Assembly: GCA_032871835.1 (NCBI GenBank)
Contig: CM065298.1
Location: 15,257,096 to 15,321,095 of the forward strand
Length of the DNA: 64,000 bases
Source of the DNA: Dipteronia dyeriana
Lineage: Eukaryota; Streptophyta; Magnoliopsida; Sapindales; Sapindaceae
Direction: 5' to 3'
The translations under genes and the position numbers were made by a program. This document shows positions 1 to 11,063 of the stretch, one piece after another; within the stretch, counting starts at the first letter, position 1, and each line of letters opens with the position of its first letter. The notes beneath the pieces are model-generated. The model saw nothing but the letters and a program-made list of their open reading frames with translations. It was not told the origin of the DNA and ran no database searches.

Positions 1-2022
1 CGGTCTAATCTGAGTTGATCGTAGACGGCTACATTGAGAATATCCGTTGAGCTTCCATTATCTATTAGGATTCTCCTGACTTCCCGGTGACCAATCCGGG
101 AACTTATGACCAATGCATCATTTGGCAGAACATCTATGCCATATGAGTCTACTTCTGTGAATGTCATTGGGTCTCATCCTTCCTTTATCCTCTTCGGGTT
201 TGGCTCGACCGAGTTTACATCAAAGTTATTTCTTGCTTATACTGCTTCTCTGATTTCCTGAGTTCGTTCTCAGGTTACTTCTTCCAGTGGATGGTCCTCC
301 AAAGATCGTGTGTATTAGTTGATTGGCCTCTAGACTGGCCATTTGATTTTGACCAGAGCCGTGATCTGTCCTGATCTCTTTCTTTGCTTCTGATTTTTCA
401 TCTGTTTTCAAGATCACATCTTGTAGATGTCCGTCCCGAATAAGGGTTTCTATGTAATCTCTGAGCTAGTAACACTTAGAGGTCTCATGACCAGTTTCCT
501 TATGGAACCGGTAGCATTTGGTTATGTCTCGCCGGGCAAACTGAGATTGTCGGTGTGGCTCTTGTACCATATTCTTTATTTTCAGAATGGACAGGATTTC
601 CTCCTGTTTTTTTCGAAGAGGGGTGTAATTGGTGTATCTACCTCGGTATTTCTCGGTGGTATGTTCGGTGTTACGCCCATTATCCCCATCCTTGATTTTT
701 TCTTTACCATTTCCCTTCTGTTTTCCTTTCTGGTTCTGGCCTCTAGACTCAACATCCTTCTGTTCGGGCTATCCTCCGTGCATATAGCATCCTCTAGTGG
801 CCAATTCTTCTTCCTCGTCCAGTGCATATCCTCCCGCCATATCCATCATGTCTACATATCTAGTCAGTCGGGCTCTCCTTAAATCAAAAGATAGCCGACC
901 ATTCTGCAGGTTGTTGATGAATGCATCAATTATTGCTTCATCTTTTGCACTGCCAATTTCTGACATGGCTTGGCCAAATCTTCCCAAGTATTTCTTCAGT
1001 GACTTATCCTTCCCTTACTTTATTTGAGAAAGGTGAGCTACTGACTTTTTCCTGTGAACATTGCTCATAAATTACTTCGAAAAGCTCATGCTTAATTCAC
1101 TGAAACTTCTGATGCTTGCTGGAGGCAATCTCCCGAACCACCTCGAACCCATGTCTCTCAGAGTTTGAGGAAAATTGAGACATAGTAAGGGATCGCTGTG
1201 GGCATACTGAGCCATGGTACTTTTATAGCGTCTCACGTGCTCTTTTAGATCTGTATCTTTTTTAAATTGCTTCACTTGTGGCATCCTGAATCTTTCTAGG
1301 AATGGGGTCCGTAGGAGTTTCTTGGTGAATGGACTGTCAGAATCGTCATCCGACAAATTATAATACCCGTAACGTCTGACCAGTGCATCCATCTAAGATC
1401 TGTTGTTCTCAACTTCTTGAGTTAGACTCTGGATTATAACATCTCTGTCTCCCATCGGGCTTCCCCGACAGTTAAACCGCTGGGTGATTTTCATTCCTCT
1501 TTCTGGCTAATCATTCTGATGCCGAGTTTCTCGTATAATTCCATTATGACGCTTGCGATGGTACCGATCACTATCTTCCAACGATGATCGATCCCTATAC
1601 CGGTCATATTTATGGTGTCTAGCCCGTACTGTCTGATCTTGGTTCAGCCTCTGGTGTGGTTTTTCCTCTTCAGGTGTTTCACGTCCAGTCTGGTTAATTG
1701 GGATAGAGTTCCTTCCGGTTTTTGACATGGTTATTTCTGTCCCTACTACCACTGAACGAAGCCTCGTAGGTGGGAGGTTAGGAGTATGTGCTTCTGCAGC
1801 CAATAAGTCAACCTCTTCCCTTGCTGCGTCTGCCACCAATTGCTGCAACGCCTCTTGGAAATGTAGCATCAGATCTGTGCTGGTTGGAGGAACTTGTTGG
1901 ATCCCTACCAGGTGTGTGGGTTGGTTTTCCGTGTTCGCTGTAGGATCTCGTGATATATTGCCAACATGGAAGTTATCCGGTAATTTTTGGCCATTCCCAG
2001 AACTGCTTCTGCTTCCTGCCAT
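1..2022 (-). pseudogene. Ty3/gypsy gag and protease remnant
   Basis: Decayed gag-pol start of a Ty3/gypsy LTR retrotransposon read on the minus strand. The gag N-terminus lies at 2022-1507 (begins MAGSRSSSGNGQKLP). A retrotransposon gag core is at 1392-1072 (QALVRRY-like start, then motifs such as PQVKQFKKDTDLKEHVRRY), and its continuation at 987-769. At 417-226 is the IHTIFGGP motif that typically precedes the protease in this family. At the left edge the minus strand reads RRILIDNGSSTDIL, an aspartic-protease active site with DNGSS in place of the usual D-T/S-G-S/A-S. Frame changes and stops separate these blocks, so no intact polyprotein remains. Reverse transcriptase, RNase H and integrase would lie off the left edge. 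The plus-strand ORF at 427-882 is antisense shadow. Confidence 0.85.
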
Positions 2023-2045
2023 TGCTTTTAACTAAATCGGAGGTT

Positions 2046-2068
2046 CAACCCCTCTTTATAGCACCAAT
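2046..2068 (-). other. primer-binding-site region of the gypsy element
   Basis: Immediately downstream (minus strand) of the LTR end, the sequence reads ATTGGTGCTATAAAGAGGGG. A TTGGTGC-type sequence right after the LTR is what plant gypsy elements often carry as a tRNA primer-binding site. I infer the role from position and did not assign the tRNA. Confidence 0.45.
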
Positions 2069-2930
2069 TGTTGACGTTGATTTCTGGATTTCATCAGAAA
2101 AGCCAACAAAGATTGGATTTTAGCTATAAATCAAAGAGGAGAGAAAAAGAAAGTAATTCGATACAAGTTTTACGTGGTAAAACTCCGATGATCGGAGAAA
2201 CATCCACGGGTGGTTGTATGATCAACCAAGCCAAAATCCACTATGAATAAAGTAATTACAGCCCTCGATCTCTTTTTTTCTCTCTGAATCGTTCTGTATG
2301 ATTTTTTTTATATCTATTTTTGACCAGATTATGGGTCTATTTATATGTTCATAGAACCCTAATCTGCTTTGTACAAGTAATACAGGATTTTTGTATTTAA
2401 CTGTGATTCGGTTACTTGTTTGAAATAGATTCGTCTTCTTTCCTATTTCGGTGACTTGTATTGAGATTGAATGAGACTCTAGTAACATAGTCCAATAAGG
2501 ACTTATTTCCTTATAAGAGCGTATTCTTTAAAAAAAAATAGAGGTGTTCTCGGATAAGGAACCCTTTACGATTGACACTCTTTCCCTTTTAGAATTCTTT
2601 GATAGGGATCCTTACATGACTCTACTCGAACTACTAGCTAGGCTTCTTGTTCGGTTGTCATGTTCATCCCGAGTAGGATATGATGTGAGTCGGTCCCGAG
2701 TGATGTATCATGAGTAGAAAATGTATTTCTGCTAACCCCGAGTACATTTAATTGATTCGGAATAGTTTAGTTGATCCCGAGTAGGTCTTGCCTTAATACT
2801 TGTTTACTCGGGCCTCTTCTTTTCAATGATGCCTTGTAGGATGTTCCCCGAATGCCTATTTGGGTATCCACCTGGCGATTTTCTCCCTTTTATCGATGAC
2901 GTGTATACTTGGTAAAATTCACATACGACA
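2069..2930 (-). repeat. 5' LTR of the gypsy element
   Basis: The plus strand opens with TGTTGACG at the gag side and ends in ACGACA at 2930, giving a TG...CA unit of about 860 bp next to the primer-binding region. On the minus strand it starts TGTCGTATG. It contains no coding sequence. The outer boundary is inferred from the TG/CA ends only, because the partner LTR and target duplication lie outside the window. Confidence 0.6.
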
Positions 2931-3303
2931 AAATCAATATTTAAATAGGATATTTAATTTTGAGATAAAATAAATTATATAAATGATTTTAACATGATTT
3001 TATGAGGATAATGATGATATTTTAAAAGATACATTAAATGCTGAAATAGATTATTCTATAATCACTTTCAAAAAGTAACCCTCCATATATTTTCAAAATC
3101 ACTGTCCGGTCTTATGAGATTGCCCAACCTCTTTGTAATTCGTTTTCTTTTCTATGGTCAGATTTATTTAAAAAAAAAATCACTGTCAAGACTTGATAGA
3201 TTATCAATTAATCACTTTTGGAAGTTTTACCAAACATTATTTTATGTCAAAATTATAAATAATCTGATTTTAACTTCTTAAAATCAACACCAAACCGGCC
3301 CTA
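2931..3303. mobile_element. AT-rich remnant, end of a TIR element
   Basis: A non-coding AT-rich stretch that ends in CCAAACCGGCCCTA (about 3290-3303). Its reverse complement, TAGGGCCGGTTTGG, resembles the GGCCCGGTTTGG terminus of the TIR element at 46364. This is probably one end of a small DNA transposon whose other end was lost or displaced by the gypsy insertion. Confidence 0.3.
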
Positions 3304-3346
3304 AAGGTATAACAAAATTATTTAATTATAGATGTAGAGAGAAATA

Positions 3347-3685
3347 TTATGGTTGGATCTATTTTGTTTTGCAAAATACTATTGATTATAATTATTAGGA
3401 AATTAACATATAATTTGTATTCATTTTAGTTTCATATTTAATATAAGATGGTTGTAATGCAAATTTAATTTGATATATCCCTCCATTAAATTGTTGAGTT
3501 TTTTCATTGTGAAACTATTATATGTTTTTCTTTCTTGATGAAAATGAAGATCTCATAATGAAGTGGTTAATTAAACTATATATTTTTTACATCAAACGTC
3601 CATTTATAAAATACAAAGAAGCAATCAATCTAGTGTGCCTATATAACTCCCACAGAGACAGCAAAACAAACCTTACAATACATAG
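3347..3685 (+). promoter_or_regulatory. U2 copy A upstream flank with USE
   Basis: This flank shares recognisable sequence with 10836-11063 and 11697-11770 (for example GATGGTTGTAATGCAAATTT and AAGAAGCAATCAAT), so it belongs to a duplicated unit. At about 3647-3657 is CTCCCACAGAG, close to the plant snRNA upstream sequence element RTCCCACATCG. The transposon at 3686 begins about 25-30 bp downstream. Without it, the USE would sit about 34 bp from the degenerate TATA (about 4940), the spacing expected for RNA polymerase II snRNA genes. Confidence 0.55.
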
Positions 3686-4927
3686 GCCTTGTTTGGCTAA
3701 GCTTATGGAGAGCTTAAAAGCTATTTTGGAGTCCAAAAGCTGCTTTCAGATCTGTTTGGATGTTTTATGACAAGAGCTTATTAAGATTGTAAGCTCTTTT
3801 AACAAAAGCCAAGCCCAGCTTATGAAATAAGCTCTTAAGTGAAAACACGGGAAGCTTGTATGTGGGTTTAATGAATATTTCGTATTGCCAATCTTATCCC
3901 TCTAACTGTAAATAACAACTAAAAATTGCCACTAATGTCCTTTTTATATTTTTCTTTCATCTGTTCTCTTCATCTCCTTTTTTTTCCACAAAAAAAACTC
4001 CAGACTCCCCATCAGCTATTCGTGAAGGTCGTCGCTACCGTGAAGGTCTTTGTCAACCTTCAAATCCAGTGTATGACCTTGTCGACCTCCTCACCGTTTC
4101 AATCGGGGTTTTCTTTTGTCTTGTTGAATAAGATATGGTTTGATTTGGGATTCAGTAATTGATAGCTTTTTCATTATTTTTGTGTTTCTAGGGTTTTATC
4201 TCTGTAATTTTTTTCTGAGTTCTCATCTTGCAAAAAAAAAATATATATATATGGGTTCTTATCTTAGTAAAATAAGGATTTCAATGACGTGGATCTAATT
4301 TGGGATTTAGTATTGGTTAGTTTTTTTCATTATCTGTGTTTCTAGAGTTCTTATCTATGTAGATTTATCTGGGTTTACCGTTTTGTAAAATAAGAATCTC
4401 AATGATGTGGGTCTAATTTGGGATCATTAATTGTTAGCTTTTTCATTATCTTTATGTTTGTAGGGTTCTTATCTCTATAAATTCTTATATGGGTTATCAT
4501 CTTTGTAAAAATAAACCGGAAATTTTTATGGTTTGTATTGAATTTTTGTATATGTTTTGGTTAACATTAGATAAATAAACCAATCTTATCTCCCATTACG
4601 ACCAAACTATGAATTTATTTCTTTCTTTTTTGAAAAAGATTTTTATTTATATTGTTAAGGGAAATATAATAGAAAAACGTTAAATTATGTAATATAAGTA
4701 GGTATTATTTACTTAAATTAAAATAACCAAACAAATTCCAAAGGGTAAAAATATCAAATTATAGTTATAAAACCCTTCTAAAATGTTTCAACCAAACAGT
4801 TTTAAAAACTCTTTTTGATACAAAAACTATTTTGAAATTTACCATCCAAACGGAATTTGAAAAGCTAAGGCTTTTATTTCCCTTCTTCTACTGATAAAAG
4901 TAAAAAATAAAAGTTATCTCAAACGAA
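3686..4927. mobile_element. non-autonomous DNA transposon inside U2 promoter
   Basis: Non-coding insertion starting GGCCTTGTTTGGCTAAGC and ending near ATCTCAAACG. The reverse complement of the right end (CGTTTGAGATAACTTTT) roughly matches the left end, so the inverted termini are imperfect. It is flanked by AATACATA on the left and AATTCATA on the right, an 8-bp near-identical pair that fits a hAT-like target duplication. Comparison with the second unit, which lacks it, shows where it entered: between the USE and TATA of U2 copy A. It encodes nothing recognisable. Confidence 0.5.
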
Positions 4928-4972
4928 TTCATAAAAGTGCTAAAAAAGCTTAATCAATAAGATGTACAAATC

Positions 4973-5135
4973 ATTCCTTTCTCGGCCTTTTGGTTAAGAT
5001 CCAATGTAGTATTTATTCTTATTCATTTCATATCTTATATGTGGATCATTGATCCACGCGATATTAAATTTATATTTTGAACTGCAAGTGTCGCCCATGT
5101 GTTGCACTGCTGCATGGGCTTGGCGCACCCCAACC
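4973..5135 (+). pseudogene. U2 snRNA-derived gene, copy A
   Basis: Begins ATTCCTTTCTCGGCC, matching the conserved U2 5' end, and keeps GTAGTA, the branch-point-pairing element. The IIb-like hairpin is GTGGATC-ATT-GATCCAC, and GATATTAAAT follows as in U2. The 3' stem IV (GTGTCGCCCATG ... CATGGGCTTGGCGCAC) is also present. About 30 nt that normally form stem-loop III are missing, so it is 163 nt rather than about 196. The Sm-like site is weak (TTTATATTTTGA). A plant snRNA 3' box follows. The promoter is interrupted by a transposon. It is either a dead gene or a divergent variant, and the deletion favours a pseudogene. Confidence 0.8.
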
Positions 5136-5148
5136 AATACTAGTTTAA
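5135..5148 (+). terminator. plant snRNA 3'-end box of U2 copy A
   Basis: CAATACTAGTTTAA fits the plant snRNA 3' processing consensus CA(N3-10)AGTNNAA. The same string follows the U2 3' end at 14687, which shows that both copies arose by DNA duplication of a gene with flanks and not by retroposition. Confidence 0.7.
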
Positions 5149-5898
5149 TTTTATCAAATAAATTCATTATCCAAGTAGCTTTGCAAGTGGTTATGAAATT
5201 TTTTAAAACAATAATCTATATATATATATATAATCTTAGCATATCCCAATAATCCTATTGTAAGATGTTATACATCAAAAAAAATCTACATATATATTTT
5301 GGGGCATGCACCTGCGTCAGGCAGTGAGTAGTGGAGTTTACAAGAGCATTGCAAGGTTTTCATGGCATATTTATGTTGATGTACTATAATTAAGTTAACA
5401 AGTTTAGAGTTTATAGGTGAAGTAACCGATGTAATATATATCTACATGGTGAAGTTGGCGAAGTTGGCGATCACAAAATTTTTACCCACAAAATTTTGAT
5501 CCAACAGAGAACCTTCTGGGACGAAAACTATAATCCCATATAGATAACCTTTAGAAATGATTTACACTTTTTAGGGATCAATCATCTATTTCGTCTACAA
5601 AAACATCCTATTGGAACCAATTTTTTACATTTTAAAGGTCTGATCCCTATACCAAATTTTGTTACAGTAAATAGAAGTTAGGACTTCAATATATTTTTTA
5701 AAACTGAGATCTATAGCTTCCATGACATGATCATTAAAAAGTTATGAAGAATCTTTATTGAGAAATCTATATACAGTACTTTATACGGAGCTGTTATGTA
5801 TAAAGGTATATATGTTATAGTATGGAATCGAATATATCAGCCCATGTAGAACATATTGTTGTGTCATGTGCTTATGGGAGAACTAAGAGAAAAGATGC
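5149..5898. other. U2-U5 spacer, copy A
   Basis: About 750 bp of AT-rich non-coding sequence with a short (TA)n tract near 5217-5231. I see no gene or repeat family in it. Confidence 0.5.
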
Positions 5899-5899
5899 A

Positions 5900-5951
5900 T
5901 TCCCACGTTACCTAAACAATAAATACCATAATCAAAATTTGCGTATATAAG
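5900..5951 (+). promoter_or_regulatory. USE and TATA of U5 copy A
   Basis: TTCCCACGTTA (5900-5910) is a diverged USE and GTATATAAG (5943-5951) is the TATA box. The gap of about 33 bp is the RNA polymerase II snRNA spacing. Downstream, 22-bp units at 5953-5974 and 5975-5996 are tandem repeats differing at one base. Confidence 0.6.
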
Positions 5952-5998
5952 CCATTGTGTGTGATTAAAGCTTTCATTGTGTTTGATTAAAGCTTTCC

Positions 5999-6128
5999 AT
6001 GGAGCCGTGTGGTGAGCTCAGAGTGAACTGTTGTTTCGTCTTTTACTAATGAATACCGTGTACTAACCTCTATAAACGGCATATCTCTGTTTTTAGAGTA
6101 GTTGTTATTACTTATTACAGCTCCCTAA
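5999..6128 (+). ncRNA. U5 snRNA-like gene, copy A
   Basis: Contains the U5 loop I core as CGTCTTTTACTAATGA (one change from the canonical GCCTTTTAC) followed by ATACCGTG. A GAACTG segment precedes it, and the outer stem GCCGT ... ACGGC encloses the 5' domain. A TGTTTTTAGAG Sm-like site and a shared end CAGCTCCCTAAC follow. It aligns along its length with copy B (15386-15515), but its lower stems and 3' hairpin are more disrupted. Together with the altered TATA-to-start distance, this suggests it is decaying. A 3' box is present. Confidence 0.62.
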
Positions 6129-6143
6129 CAAATCAAAGTCCAA
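6129..6143 (+). terminator. plant snRNA 3'-end box of U5 copy A
   Basis: CAAATCAAAGTCCAA fits CA(N6)AGTNNAA exactly and starts right after the U5 3' end. Confidence 0.65.
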
Positions 6144-6193
6144 TTTATTTTTACTTTTACGAAAAAATTGTCAAATCTAACCAAATAGATTAT

Positions 6194-6935
6194 GGGAAAA
6201 TTGTTTTTAACCCTTTTTCATATTTTAATTGTTTATAACCATTTTGCAATAAAAAATTTCAACCCCTAGTTAAAATTACAAAAATATCCCATTCAATTAA
6301 TTTTCTAATTTTTTTTAATTTTTTTTCCTTTACTCTTCTTCTCTTCAACGTCCCACGACCTCTCTTCTTTCTTCTTTTCTGCTTTTATTTTCTTTTTCAG
6401 TCTTTGACTTCTTCTTCTTCGTCTCATCTTATTTATCTCGGCATCTCTTCTTCTTATTCTTCTTCTCTTCTTCTTCTTTCTATCTTCTCCGATCTGCATC
6501 TTTTCAGTACCGTCGATCTACTCCTCTAATAGCAGATCGACTCCTATATTATTATTATTTTTTTTTTCTATTGAAAGATTTTATTTTTGTTTTTGTTTCA
6601 GATATTAGAAAGATTTTATTTTTTAATTTTGTTTTAGGCATTAGAAAATTTTAATTTTTTCTTCAAACTAAAAAATTATAATATAAAAAATAATACAAAA
6701 ATTATACAATTTTTATATTGAAAATGGAAAAAAAAAAGAGAAGGAAGGAAATAGTAAAAAAGGAGATGTTGTGGAAGAGAGAAGAACAGTAAAGAGAAGG
6801 GTTTTTTTAGATAGTTGCTTTTATACAAGGGCATTACGGTAATAACCTAAAAATTAGGTTATACACAATTAAAATTTGAAAGTAGGTTATAAATGATTAT
6901 TCAGTGTTCCAAACGATTAGAAATGAGTTTTTCCC
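6194..6935. mobile_element. TIR element with TTC-rich core
   Basis: The left end GGGAAAATTGTTTTTAACC and the right end, reverse complemented (GGGAAAAACTCATTTCTAA), together with shared inner blocks ATTTTAATTG and TATAACC in inverted order, indicate a non-autonomous inverted-repeat transposon. The middle is a TTC/TCT-rich low-complexity tract (about 6330-6490). The Lys/Arg-rich ORF on the other strand comes only from that tract. Confidence 0.35.
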
Positions 6936-7249
6936 TATTTTTAAATACTTATTTGTTAATGTTGAAAGTACCGTTAAGTTATATAAACGAATCTGTAAAA
7001 AATTTGTTCACGGCATAGTGTGGATTTGGTTTTGATTTCCCTTCTTAATTAATATTCTTGAGACCCACCCTTAAGTATTAATTTAAAGGGGTTATTAATA
7101 TCAAGAGTTTTATCTTAGTGTTATTTTATCTTAGAAACGTATAGAAGTCGGTTTTCTTGTTTAGATAACGTTTCTTTTCAGGATTCCAATATGTATATCT
7201 GATATCATTCATTTCACTAAAATCTCTAAAGTCCAACTTAATTACAATA
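6936..7249. other. AT-rich intergenic
   Basis: I see no gene, RNA or clear repeat here. Confidence 0.5.
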
Positions 7250-8245
7250 TTTTTTTTATTAAGAGAAAACCCAAGACAAGTGAAGATTCAAAGGAAACCA
7301 ACACAAACAAAAGCAACAAGAGACACAATAAGAATGCCCAGAAACGCCGAAAAGACACCAGCAAATATGAAAACTGATTCAAAAATGAAAACTTGACAAA
7401 ATGGGGTCAAAGAAACAGCGAAGAACCACGCGAACAGCCACCAAAAGCCAAAGACAAACAGAGCAACAACCTCCTCACAGATAGAAGGCAAGAGGATAAA
7501 ATCCCGTAGCAAACAAAAACTACTTCGTTATCTCAAAGGCCCTATTCAAGTCTTTCTTGTTGCAAACCTGACCCAGCCTTAGCCAAAACATAAGCTAAAG
7601 AGTTACTGCTTCTATTAGTGAATTCGATCAAAACCGTACTCTTAGAGAACAAAAATTGCTTAATTTCATACAGCACACTCACGAAATTAAGATGACCGAA
7701 ATCGTCTCCATTAATACAAGAGACCGCAGATTTGGAGTCGTTTAAAATGGTGATGTTGCGCTCAATAAAATACATATTATATGAGATCAACTCACAAGCG
7801 CGATGAATTGCTAGAACTTCAGCCAAATTTGAATCCACTAATCCCACTGAAGAAGAAAATAGACATAGTACTTTTCCGTTCGCGTCTCGCAGAACTCCTC
7901 CAATACCGGCCGAGCCTGGATTACCCATTGAAGATCCGTCCACATTAAAGACAAGGTCGTGATCATTTGGAGGAGACCAAGGCCTAAGAACCTTTCTCTT
8001 AGAATGAATCTTATCAACACACCGCCTTTCAACATCAAGAAGGAGGATAGTTAAATCCTCATTGGAACCAGCTACACAATTTTTAAACCACAAGGCCAAC
8101 CTAAATTTAACTGAATCAATAGCCATAGAGAAAGAAACTTCCTTACCATCAAAAACCACAGCATTCCGGTTCTCCCAAATAGTCCAACACACAGCTAAAA
8201 ACAACACAAACCATGCCCTTTGACTTGCCTTGGAGACACATAAAC
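7250..8245 (-). mobile_element. 5'-truncated LINE, RNase H end
   Basis: Minus-strand 3' end of a non-LTR (LINE/L1-type) retrotransposon. The reading frame at 8207-7542 starts inside the region linking the RT to the RNase H (AVCWTIWENRNAVVF). It then holds an RNase H-like domain: NVDGSSMGNPGSAGIGG (first Asp), NLAEVLAI (Glu) and LNDSKSAV (second Asp). The last expected Asp is replaced, reading SLAYVLAKAG where AD is usual. A T-rich untranslated tail runs to TTAATAAAAAAAATATTG at about 7250, the expected poly(A)-like 3' end. The upstream RT and endonuclease are absent, typical of 5' truncation. Confidence 0.8.
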
Positions 8246-8249
8246 CAGG

Positions 8250-10835
8250 TCATCCCTCCATCCAACCATGAAGATCACTGTTACTACAAGAACTAATCCC
8301 CCACCAGCCCACAGCCTCTGACCAATACCGGATACTTACAATACATACACACAAAGAATCTAATTCTTTCGGCGATACATATCTCCAATATGCTAATGTA
8401 ATCTCCATTACTTCTATGATCAAAAACTCAATCTGTAAAATGGTGGTTACGAGGGGTGAGCCGTCAACTCGGTAAGTAAATTCATGCATAACACGTAAAA
8501 ATAAAATGGCCTAAGTAAAACGTTTACCTTCAAAATCTTGATAATAAACATTCCAGGGAATTTAAACAATAAAACATATTATAAAACATGAATTAACATT
8601 TGAATACAATATACGTACTCAATATCAATAAAACGGTTGAAGCAATACTTTAAAATATCTTCATTCACATTCTTAAATCATAAAACATTTCATTAAAGAG
8701 GATATACGATACTAAATCAAATGATTATCTATTAATCCTAACTTAGAACAGTAAAACACTATAATTTTACAGAAGTAAACGGTACAGATCATTCGCTTTA
8801 TAAAACGGTGAGTAAATTATTTTACAGTATAAACAATATGCATTAATCTATTTTGGAAAGCGGTAAGCTCATGTCTCGTAGTGTCACAAGTACCCGTGTG
8901 ACACGGCAATAACAGTATATCACAATTACCCGTGTGACGTTGCAATAACAGTATGTCACAATTACCCGAGTGACACGGCAATAGTATGTGTGCACACAAT
9001 ATCCCAGCTGAGCCAATAACAATAACGGTAACTACAGAACAATGAGCCAAAACGGTACTCAGTATAGATAACAATAGAATTCTCAGTAGAACCATTTCAG
9101 TATAAATAACAATAGTCAAATTGTATTCAAAATATGTAAGGAATTTATTACAAGGTCATTAATACCAAATACTTATAAAAGCAACCTTACTTAAAATCGG
9201 TAAAATCCTTAACAAAGTACGATAGAGTATAAAATATAAAATGGTACAGATATTAGAATCAGTGGTTCGATAATTTGAAACATAAATATGCCATATAAAC
9301 ATTTGAAAACATGAAAGAGCTTGTTACATATTATAAACATTTTGGAAAAACATTATACATCATAGATGAGTTTACTTACCTTGAATACGAACGAATCGGC
9401 TCTAGTTCTAGAAGCTCAAGCATCACTCAAACCTATTAATTTACAAATTGATTTACTGCCATAACCTTATCACCGCAATAAGGTAAATCAACATAAACTT
9501 CACATATATAGAACTATACTTAGAAATCTAGTTTCCAGCTGATACAACTGACCATCCTTTGATCTCCGATTTTTAATAATTTATTACGAAATTTAACATG
9601 GATTGTCTAGACATTATGGTAATACTACAGTAAAAGTTTCAATTTATTCTAGGATCAATAGCATGTCCAAACAATTAATTACATTCTTGCTTGTCCTAAA
9701 TATGTCGAGTAAAGACCTTAGCCAACCACAGTCCACTCCGAAATTTATATAAATATTTCTACTCAAGTATAAATTATGAAACTTTGTACAGGTAATCTAG
9801 ACTTATAAGGTAATCTTCAGAACATTTTCAGATCAATACGGAGTCATTAGATCATACAAAAATACCAATCTTTCATGGATTCCCGAAACTATCCAGCAAG
9901 ATTCAAATACTGATCTATGTCTGTTCCAAAATTCATAACAATATTTCTATATATCTAAAGATCACGAAATTTGGCAGAGTGATTATATACTCATAAACCT
10001 ACATCTATGTAAGTTTTCATGATTTTCCCACATTAATAACAAACCCAAAACAGATATACGAAATGTGGCTGGTCTACTAAAACAGAGGATTTCAATTCTA
10101 TAAAAATCATGATATGGTCCATGAACTATGATATGAATATAAATCAATCCTATATATGTCTATTATCATAAAAGATTCATAAAATCAGTCTAACATATCT
10201 AAGAAATCCTTGACATGGGAAAGAGAGAACAACTTAGCACCAATATCTTCAAACCACTGTTTGTATCATGTTTCTGCCCAGCTCTGTTCGGAGCCGTAGA
10301 TCTCTCGAGAGGGAACTCCAATTTACATCTCCACCGTCCAAACTCAAGAACTATCAGAGTAGAACATGCTGACAAAATTCGAGCTCAATCGTACCACAAA
10401 TTGACCTCCGAATTGCCACCGGAAGAAATCTGGACAGTGACTCAAAAATCCACACACAACTCTCTCTCCCTCCATTCGTTTGATTGTTCCATCCTTTTTT
10501 TTATTTATTTTCCTCCTTTCAACTCATCGACTGCATAGGGCATTATAATCTCTTGAATTAATCTAAATTCAGTTTAGGTCAACTAGCAACTTAAACAGAT
10601 TCAGGCCTTAACATTTAAAATAAGGATAAACCCAAATACTAATTGATTTGGGTCCAGCCCAAAAACATTAATTCTCTTGTCACAATTATAATCTCCGCAA
10701 CACTATCATTTTTTATCTCCGCAACACTATCATTTTGGGCCTCAAACCTTATAGAAATTAAGTGAGCCCAAATTCATAATAATTGGGACCAACTACTTGA
10801 GAATGGTTTACCCCATTTTTTTTCGGGATATTACA
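8250..10835 (-). repeat. gypsy-type LTR (solo or remnant)
   Basis: The minus strand starts TGTAATATCCCGAAAAAAAA at 10835, a start typical of long plant gypsy (Tekay/Del-like) LTRs. It continues with TTGGGCTCAC and other TGGGC-type boxes, an ORF-less body, and a 36-bp tandem repeat at 8883-8986. It fades out near 8250 next to the LINE. No gag or pol adjoins it and I found no matching 5-bp target duplication, so it may be a solo or truncated LTR. The sequence of the second snRNA unit begins directly at 10836, so it appears to have inserted at or near the edge of that unit. Confidence 0.5.
8883..8990. repeat. 36-bp tandem repeat, 3 copies
   Basis: Units start at 8883, 8919 and 8955. Each carries CACAAtTACCCGtGTGAC and GGCAATAacag-type blocks and differs by a few bases. 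It lies within the LTR-like region. Confidence 0.85.
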
Positions 10836-11063
10836 TACAATGTATGAGTATTTATTTTGGTTTCATGTTTACTGGAAGATGGTTGTAATGCAAATTTATG
10901 TTTATCCTTCCATTTAAAAATTGTCGAGTTTTTTCATCGTGAAAAAAAAACTATTAAACTGAATATCTTATATTTAACTGGTTAATTAAACTATATATTT
11001 GTTCTAAAAAAAAGACTATATATTTGTTGCATCTAAAATACCAAGAAGCAATCAATTTCATGT
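10836..11063 (+). other. upstream flank of U2 copy B
   Basis: Sequence related to 3347-3630, including GATGGTTGTAATGCAAATTT, GAGTTTTTTCATCGTGAAA and GGTTAATTAAACTATATATT. It marks the left part of the second U2-U5 unit, directly bordered by the LTR at 10835. Confidence 0.55.

Noticed and set aside
427..882. 151-codon plus-strand ORF
   Set aside because: It is antisense to the gypsy gag remnant and has no family features of its own.
6305..6499. Lys/Arg-rich minus-strand ORF
   Set aside because: Read out of a TTC/TCT low-complexity tract inside a TIR element.
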